From Phallusia fumigata (lineage: Eukaryota > Chordata > Ascidiacea > Phlebobranchia > Ascidiidae), in assembly GCA_008931825.1 (NCBI GenBank), contig QXVZ01034189.1, positions 1 to 64,000 of the forward strand: DNA of 64,000 nt, in the 5' to 3' direction. How positions within the stretch are numbered: position 1 is the first letter of the stretch; the number at the start of each line of letters is the position of its first letter. This document shows positions 57,971 through 64,000 of the stretch, one piece after another. The notes beneath the pieces were generated by a model. It saw only the letters and a program-made list of their open reading frames with translations. It was not told where the DNA came from and did not search any database. The position numbers and the translations under genes are program-made.

Positions 57971-60900
57971 TTACATTTTTAAGCATGTAACATCAAATCC
58001 GTCGCCAACAGTCAGTGCCATTTGTTGGAGAAGCATCTGCTTTTTTGCAAATGAACGCGTTGATTCCAACTCGTAAAGGGTTACCAAATTGTTTAACGCA
58101 CCTTCAAACGTGATTGGCTGATGCTATAAAAACATAAACATAAAGGACTGTTAAAATTCTCCAGACATGGTTGGTTTAATTGACAACAGAGGCACTTTTT
58201 TCACCTGTGTTGAAGGTTTTGGTGACGAAACAGTCTCAGAGGAAATGTTTATTGCACTTTCCAGTGTAGCAATTGCATCTTTTAATCGACACAGATATAA
58301 AAGACACACTGCTTTGTTGTTAAGAACCTGGTAATTTGTAACAATTTTTATAATCACCTTTTCTCCAAGTCAACTCAAGTTTACCTCAAGATTGTGTGGA
58401 GCAAGTTTGAGAGCCTCCGCAAATTGTTGAAGTGCTTCATCCCACTTATTTGCACCCAAGTAAAGAAAACCTCTGTAAAAAAACAGTTTATTGCTTTTTA
58501 TATGCATCATTCGTGAGGTAAATCAAAAAATCTTCTCCAATAAAAATATTTTTCTTGCCCCTTTTATGCATTGTTTACCGATTCATGAACAATTGTAATT
58601 TGTGAGCAGGGTCATTTCCAACTTCTTTTTCTACTTCTGCAAATCTTAGTTGAGCTGACTTAATATCACCAAGCTGTAGAAATGCCCGGCCTATACCACT
58701 TTGTAAAGCCACTTTGTCACTGCGCAATAAAGTTTTAAAATTTTAGCACAGCAAATATCATCATGCAATATTTTTTAGTTTCCAACCTTACCTTGGCTTC
58801 AACTTCATTAATTCATCAAATGTCTTAATAGCAGCTTGGTATTCATGAAACTGCACCAGCGCATTTCCTATGAACATGATTTTTGTGAAATACACCAACT
58901 CATAAAATGGCAAACTTATAGTTTATACATACCTATGGCATACAAAATTTGTATTTTTCTTCCTTGCCACAATTCCAATGATGCTTCTCTGTCTTCTGGT
59001 TTTAATTTAACATCAATTCCTGTTTCGCTCTTTTGGTTAGTAACGTTGTCCAGGATCTACAAGAATTTATGTTTACAACCACATGATTCTCTACTCCACA
59101 AACAACAGATTTATGTAAACTCTGGTCACGTTCACAATACCTTGTTGCAAACATCCATCATTACATACAATCTGGCAATACTTTCTCCTGGTTTGTTTTT
59201 ATGTTTTGGAAACTCTGCTTGTAGCAATCGCATAGAGAATGGTACCATTGACCCTTGTCTACCTAAAAGAAACATTGACAAAAAACTTACTTGGATTTGT
59301 AGCAAAGAACTTTTTCAATAGCATATTTTACAAGCATCTCACTGTCCTGCTCATTTTGCATTTATTAACTCACAACATACCTGGGTAGAGATCAGGATAA
59401 AAACCAAAATACAAATCAGCAGAATCAAATTCACCAAACTGTGAAATCTCAGTTTCCGCAAGGTCAAAGGCTTTCAGCCTTATGAGTATAGCTAACCTAA
59501 CATTCCACCACTGCAGAAAAATAAGTCATATTCACTTTTTGTTTTAATACCTAAAAAAATCAAAGTTACTTGAAGAGTTTCTGGGGTGTTGCAACTCTCT
59601 TGGGTTTTCTGGCCAAATCCTTGTCCAAGGTTTGTCAACACTTTACCACATAAATCAACAGCAGCTCTTAAATTGCCTGTTTCCTATCCAAACATAAAAA
59701 ACTCAGTAGAGTAAAGTAAAAAATTGTTATTACACTTCCTGTTCAATGCATGCTAGCATACATTTTTTTATGCAATGTAAAACACTGCCATTGTAAATAC
59801 GCGACAATCCCTAAACTTTATTTATTGACATGTATTATTTCCTTTCATTACTGTGGATTTCTAGTTTTTTAATACCTACATTACATTTGGTCCATACTTT
59901 ACATGACATTTATGACTGTTTTTGCATGCATAAATGTTTGGGTCCCCACACAAATTTACAGGTATTTTTTGTAAATATTGTATTTAAAGTTTGGTACTTA
60001 CAATTAATTCCTTTAGGCCCTGTCCATCTTGAGTTACATCATTTGCAGATAAAGTATTTCTTTCAATAAACTCATTGCCTTTGTATCTTGCAAGTACAGC
60101 TTTAATTGGGTCACCTGTAAACACTATGGTGGTTATTTCCAAAAAAACAGACAGATAGCTTTCACAGCACGTTTTAGGCACCTAAATATTCACTAGTGCA
60201 AAGGCCAGGGCGAACCAAATGGTTAGGTTCTAAGGATATTCTTTTCTGTGACCGTGCAACAGCAGCTAAAACCGCCTGGGTTGACTCTGTTGGGATCCAT
60301 GCATCCTTTCTTCGATCACTCTCACTGCTTGTTAGTGCATGTGTGAAAGCATCATCTGCAAATGACATTCCAATTGCAAGTAAATGAATGCATGCATCTG
60401 GACTACTATATTTAATATTAACGATAGCACAAATGTAAAAAAATTAACCTACCACCACCAATAATGGACTGTTGGCCTTGTAAGAGATTGTGAAATGGAT
60501 TGTTGGCAACAGAGGATGAAAACAAGTTGCTAGCTGGAAAAGTATCACTTTTTTGTGTTCCAACTTTTTCTTCAAAAAGTGCAGGAGAAACATCATTTGA
60601 ATCAATTTTAAACTGGTCAGAGAGTGTATGAGACAATGGCTCAACTTTGGGTACCTCAAACTCTGCTATGTTTTGCTTTAAATTTGTGTCCAAGTTTTTT
60701 GACACCAGATTGGAAACTGGCATCTTTTCTAAAGCTTCAACTTCTGGTTTTTGGTCTGAAACGTTGTTGTCTTCATCTTTCAAGGATTGGTCAATAGAAA
60801 GATTAGAGATATTTTCAAAAGAATCTTCATCATGAATCATTATGGAAGTCATCAGGTCACTGTCCTCTGTAATGATCATGTTTGCATTGTTGTTTGTGTC

Positions 60901-61293
60901 TTCTTCATTGTTGTTGTCAGTAAAAGATGAAGGGGACAATGGAACAGGCAACTCAAAAGTGTCAGTAACTCCTGTGGTGGATAGTTTCAAGTCTTTATCT
61001 TCAGGTGTGTTGTACATCTTCTCGGGTTCATCAGTTTGAGGAGCATCTTGCTGCTTTTGCGTTTTAATGTCAGAAAACAAATCCTCTGAAGATGGGGTAT
61101 TTTGAAATACATTGCAAACAACTGGGGATGATGGGCTGTCTGTACTTTCGGCCACTTGCACTGGGTCTGCTTCAGGTTTTGGTGGAGTAGATGTTACTAT
61201 GTCATCAATGTTGTCAGACTCCCCTGCATTATTGAACAAAGTACATACAGGTATAGCTTCCTTTTCCATTTCACCCAAATTTTTGCATGCCAA
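57971..61293 (-). CDS. TRAPPC12: Trafficking protein particle complex subunit 12 (TRAPPC12)
   Basis: Twelve exons in frame, 732 residues (human 735): 60453-61293, 60182-60355, 60002-60114, 59570-59683, 59381-59510, 59141-59262, 58933-59056, 58792-58867, 58579-58719, 58385-58472, 58205-58327, 57971-58123. The first exon encodes about 280 residues of low-complexity acidic and Ser-rich sequence, as in the human protein. The rest is tetratricopeptide-like and closely similar: DRRKDAWIPTEST, YPGRQGSMVPFSMRLL, NNKAVCLLYLCRLKDAIATL, TLYELESTRSFAKKQ, and an end close to human (TCLKM). TRAPPC12 is a TRAPPIII subunit in ER-to-Golgi traffic and also acts at kinetochores. The start Met follows an upstream stop in frame; MEKEAIP eight codons later is an alternative. 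It is divergent from aprataxin. Confidence 0.93.
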
Positions 61294-62018
61294 ACGAATG
61301 TACTAATCTGCCATGCAACACCATAACAATGAAACAAAACAGCGGCTTTTGTTTGCCTAAAAAAACACGTAGAAATTGAAACACTTTGTATCAACCGCAT
61401 TGCCGGTTATAGCCTATCAATTTGATTGGGGAACTTTCTGCACCAGAATTGCAAGTCATATTTTACCCTGACCTTCACTTGTTCACTTGGCTTTTGCATT
61501 CATGTGTAAGTTGCATGTAACATGTAGGTGCCACACCGTATGTGTTTCGGCGCAGTCCTAATTCACTTTGTTGATTGTTCGTATACTTGCTTTTTCGGAC
61601 TTTTTTCTCCATAAAAATCAATGTGTGCAATGAAGCGTTCGAAGCGCGCAAGTTTGTTTTGGTTGACTTGTGTAGTTGTGTTGTGGTGAAATGGAATTAA
61701 GTTAACGAATGGATTTTTCGAGGCTCCGTTTTGTTTCTACTGGCCGACAAATTATGATGTAATTTAGCCTAGCTTATAAGTCGTCCTAATGGCCTATTAT
61801 GTAAACATCTCATACCAGTTTTCTATGAAATGGCAAAGGTGACAAAAAGTAAATTTGTAAACTAGTTCGACACAAATCCTCAAAATCCACAAACCAGACG
61901 TTTTGTGAAAGTTGTTAAAACCTCGCTTGCATGCACCTTGTTGACTTTGGCATCTGAAAGAAATGTTAAATACTTTATTAACTTGCTTTTGGTAGGATAT
62001 TTTTTAGTTAATGTCGAC
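61294..62018. promoter_or_regulatory. Divergent upstream region of TRAPPC12 and APTX
   Basis: The two start codons lie 725 bases apart on opposite strands, a likely bidirectional promoter for two housekeeping genes. A possible splice acceptor (TTTTTTAG ending 62007) just before the APTX start hints at a 5' non-coding exon within this gap. No defined element was recognised. Confidence 0.4.
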
Positions 62019-63803
62019 ATGAGCAAGAAGTTTTTGGAGAAAAACATTGAATGTTATCTGACTTGCCTCAACAAAACTCATGGAGATATCTTACTGCCTA
62101 ACAGAGTTCCTGTGGTTGTTGGACGAATGTCAGAGCTTGGAATAACAGACAAAGTATGTTCCAGGAATCAGCTTGAGCTGACATCTAACTATCACAGCAA
62201 GTATGAGAAATGTTGTTTTACTTTGTAAATGCGAATGGAATTTTATAGGCCTTTGCCCTGCTCAAAAAATCTTGGAACTTAAGTAATTAAATAAAAGCCC
62301 CCATAAACCACCACACTGTTTGTTGTGTATTAAATCTGGTGCCCTGTGTGTTTCACCTGCTGTGGATAAAAATAATGAAACAATCTTAACAATTCCCATC
62401 TGTGCAACTAATTTCAAGAAATTATACTTTTTGGTAAAGATATGTTCTGGTAAAAAGACTTGGTGCCAACTCTTCACAAATAGATGGCATTGAGATTAAA
62501 AGAAACACAACTTCAAAACTAATTCCCGGGCAGAAATTATTTATTGTCAACATGAAATATCCACACTGTATCAAGTTTGAAGGTAATAACATGACTGTTC
62601 CAGCATCATACTGCCATTAGAACTCTGTACATTTTTAAATTTGCAGGAGATTGTGATAAACAGATTAGTGGAGAAAGGGCAACCTCACATCATGACACTA
62701 CCCATTCAGTTCCGACCTCAAAACGAACTCGAAAAGGTAACAAAACAGAGGTGGACAAAAAGAAACTCAAAGTCAAAAATATGAGAACAAAAGGAAATGA
62801 TTCATTGCAAAATGAAAGCATATCTGAATATTCATTCAAATCAAATGAAGACAATCAAGAATGCAGTGCAAAAATTACATTAGCAGACACAGAAAAAAGA
62901 GACAACAAATGTGCAACATCGAATCATTGGAGTGCTGGGTTAAAATCTGCAATGGAAGATCCTAAAAGTCATGTGTTTCAAGATGAGGAAGTTGTTGTTA
63001 TCAAAGATAAATACCCAAAAGTACATGTTAGCTTACATGTTTTTTAAGTATTTGGCAATTTTCCACTTGTGTCATATCATTTCAGGCAAAATTTCATTGG
63101 TTGGTTTTGCCAAGAAAAAATATCCCATCAACCAAGCATTTGAAACAGGAACATTTGCCATTGGTGAAACACATGCTTAAAGTTTGTACAGATAGCAATG
63201 CATTTTAAACCTATGCCATTGAATGTACAACCAAGTTTCCTTAGGTGGGTGAAGGACTTACAAGCCAAAAGACGGATGATTGCTCATTAAAATCAGTTAG
63301 TTTTAGATGCGGCTTTCATGCAATTGCAAGTATGAGGTATATATGTTACAAGTATTGATTTTGTTTAGTAGCATATATTGTAATTTTGTACTGTGTTATG
63401 TAGTCAACTGCATATGCATGTAATCAGCCAGGACTTCATTTCGACATTCCTAAAAACAAAGAAACATTGGAACTCCTTCACAACTAATTACTTTGTTGAT
63501 GCAACGGGTATGTGCGCATTGCGGTGTTACCAAATGACGTATGTTTGTACAGGTCTATATTACCACGTCATTCCTGTATTTTTTTGTATCGGTAGACATC
63601 ATTGCAGAATTGGAAACCAAGGGTGAAGTCGAAAATCGAAGTTCTTACAAATCGTTACTTGGCATTGAATTGCGGTTGGTACATTGCAATTGTTGCTCTT
63701 TGCGCCTGATAAAACGTCCCGGGTTGTTTACAGGTGCCACGTGTGTGGAAACTCACAGAAAAATATGCCGACGCTGAAACACCACATCCAATTATGCAAA
63801 TGA
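62019..63803 (+). CDS. APTX: Aprataxin (APTX)
   Basis: Eight exons in frame, 379 residues: 62019-62200, 62440-62582, 62647-63020, 63086-63181, 63245-63336, 63404-63507, 63596-63674, 63734-63803. Domain order matches aprataxin. The N-terminal FHA-like domain has [17 protein letters not shown] and [10 protein letters not shown]; in vertebrates it binds phosphorylated XRCC1/XRCC4. A Lys/Ser-rich linker follows. The HIT domain has [32 protein letters not shown] and [13 protein letters not shown]. The C-terminal zinc finger has CHVC and KHHIQLC. The enzyme removes AMP from abortive DNA-ligase intermediates at single-strand breaks. The first His of the HIT signature is Gln here; the following two are kept. 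The donor after exon 4 (GTTTGT) is weak but required by phase. An upstream in-frame Met at 61905 is less likely as start. Confidence 0.94.
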
Positions 63804-64000
63804 ACATCGTTCTTGCAAAAGTCACAATTAATTTCGATTCAACGGGAATTGTGCACCATCTAGTCATTTTTCTGATAGCAACATCCAGCAACAAGAATAT
63901 TAAACGTGTTTTGCATGGATTGCACTAGTTAACGTTGTTAATTGACTTGAGCTACAGCAAACTCGTAAAATTTTTCGCCTTTTGACTTGGATGCAGAAGG

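Overview
The window is AT-rich, intron-rich animal DNA. Introns are mostly 70 to 700 bases and genes are closely packed. Recognisable metazoan genes are glucokinase regulatory protein, CIB1, ASXL, TRAPPC12, aprataxin, IFT70, BDH1-like dehydrogenases and a linker histone. This fits a compact deuterostome genome, and my best inference is an ascidian tunicate of the Ciona type. No rRNA, tRNA, CRISPR array or virus-derived element was found. Exon models were built by hand from splice signals, reading phase and remembered family sequences; no search was run.

Layout. Positions 24-23637 (minus) hold the 5' part of a huge secreted VWA/fibronectin-III protein, which runs off the left edge and includes a 3.9-kb mucin-like exon. 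Positions 23638-27014 are a gene desert with one hAT-type MITE. Positions 27015-31657 (minus) encode GCKR. An intronless replication-dependent histone H1 (32827-33357, plus) is followed by its 3' stem-loop. CIB1 (34157-35666, minus) carries a fold-back element in one intron. Two tandem BDH1-like SDR genes (36614-38235 and 38819-41289, plus) share an eight-exon structure. Intronless IFT70/TTC30 lies at 42311-44275 (plus). ASXL (45869-57012, minus) has its DEUBAD domain, but no PHD finger was found. TRAPPC12 (57971-61293, minus) is divergent from aprataxin (62019-63803, plus).

Assembly. The sequence has seven single-N positions (4313, 6091, 20520, 22164, 32293, 49515, 56525). At each one the sequence after the N repeats, almost base for base, the sequence that ended just before it, over 111 to about 1,680 bases. 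These look like unmerged allelic contig overlaps. They falsely duplicate exons of the VWA/FN3 gene and of ASXL, and the affected exons should be counted once.

The genes do not form a pathway; they are housekeeping, ciliary, DNA-repair, chromatin, trafficking, metabolic and extracellular-matrix genes. Three divergent gene pairs (GCKR/H1, CIB1/BDH1-like A, TRAPPC12/APTX) have short shared upstream regions. The most unusual items are the VWA/FN3 protein with only one metal-competent VWA domain, an aprataxin whose first HIT-motif histidine reads as glutamine, an ASXL apparently without PHD, and membrane-anchored-looking BDH1 relatives.
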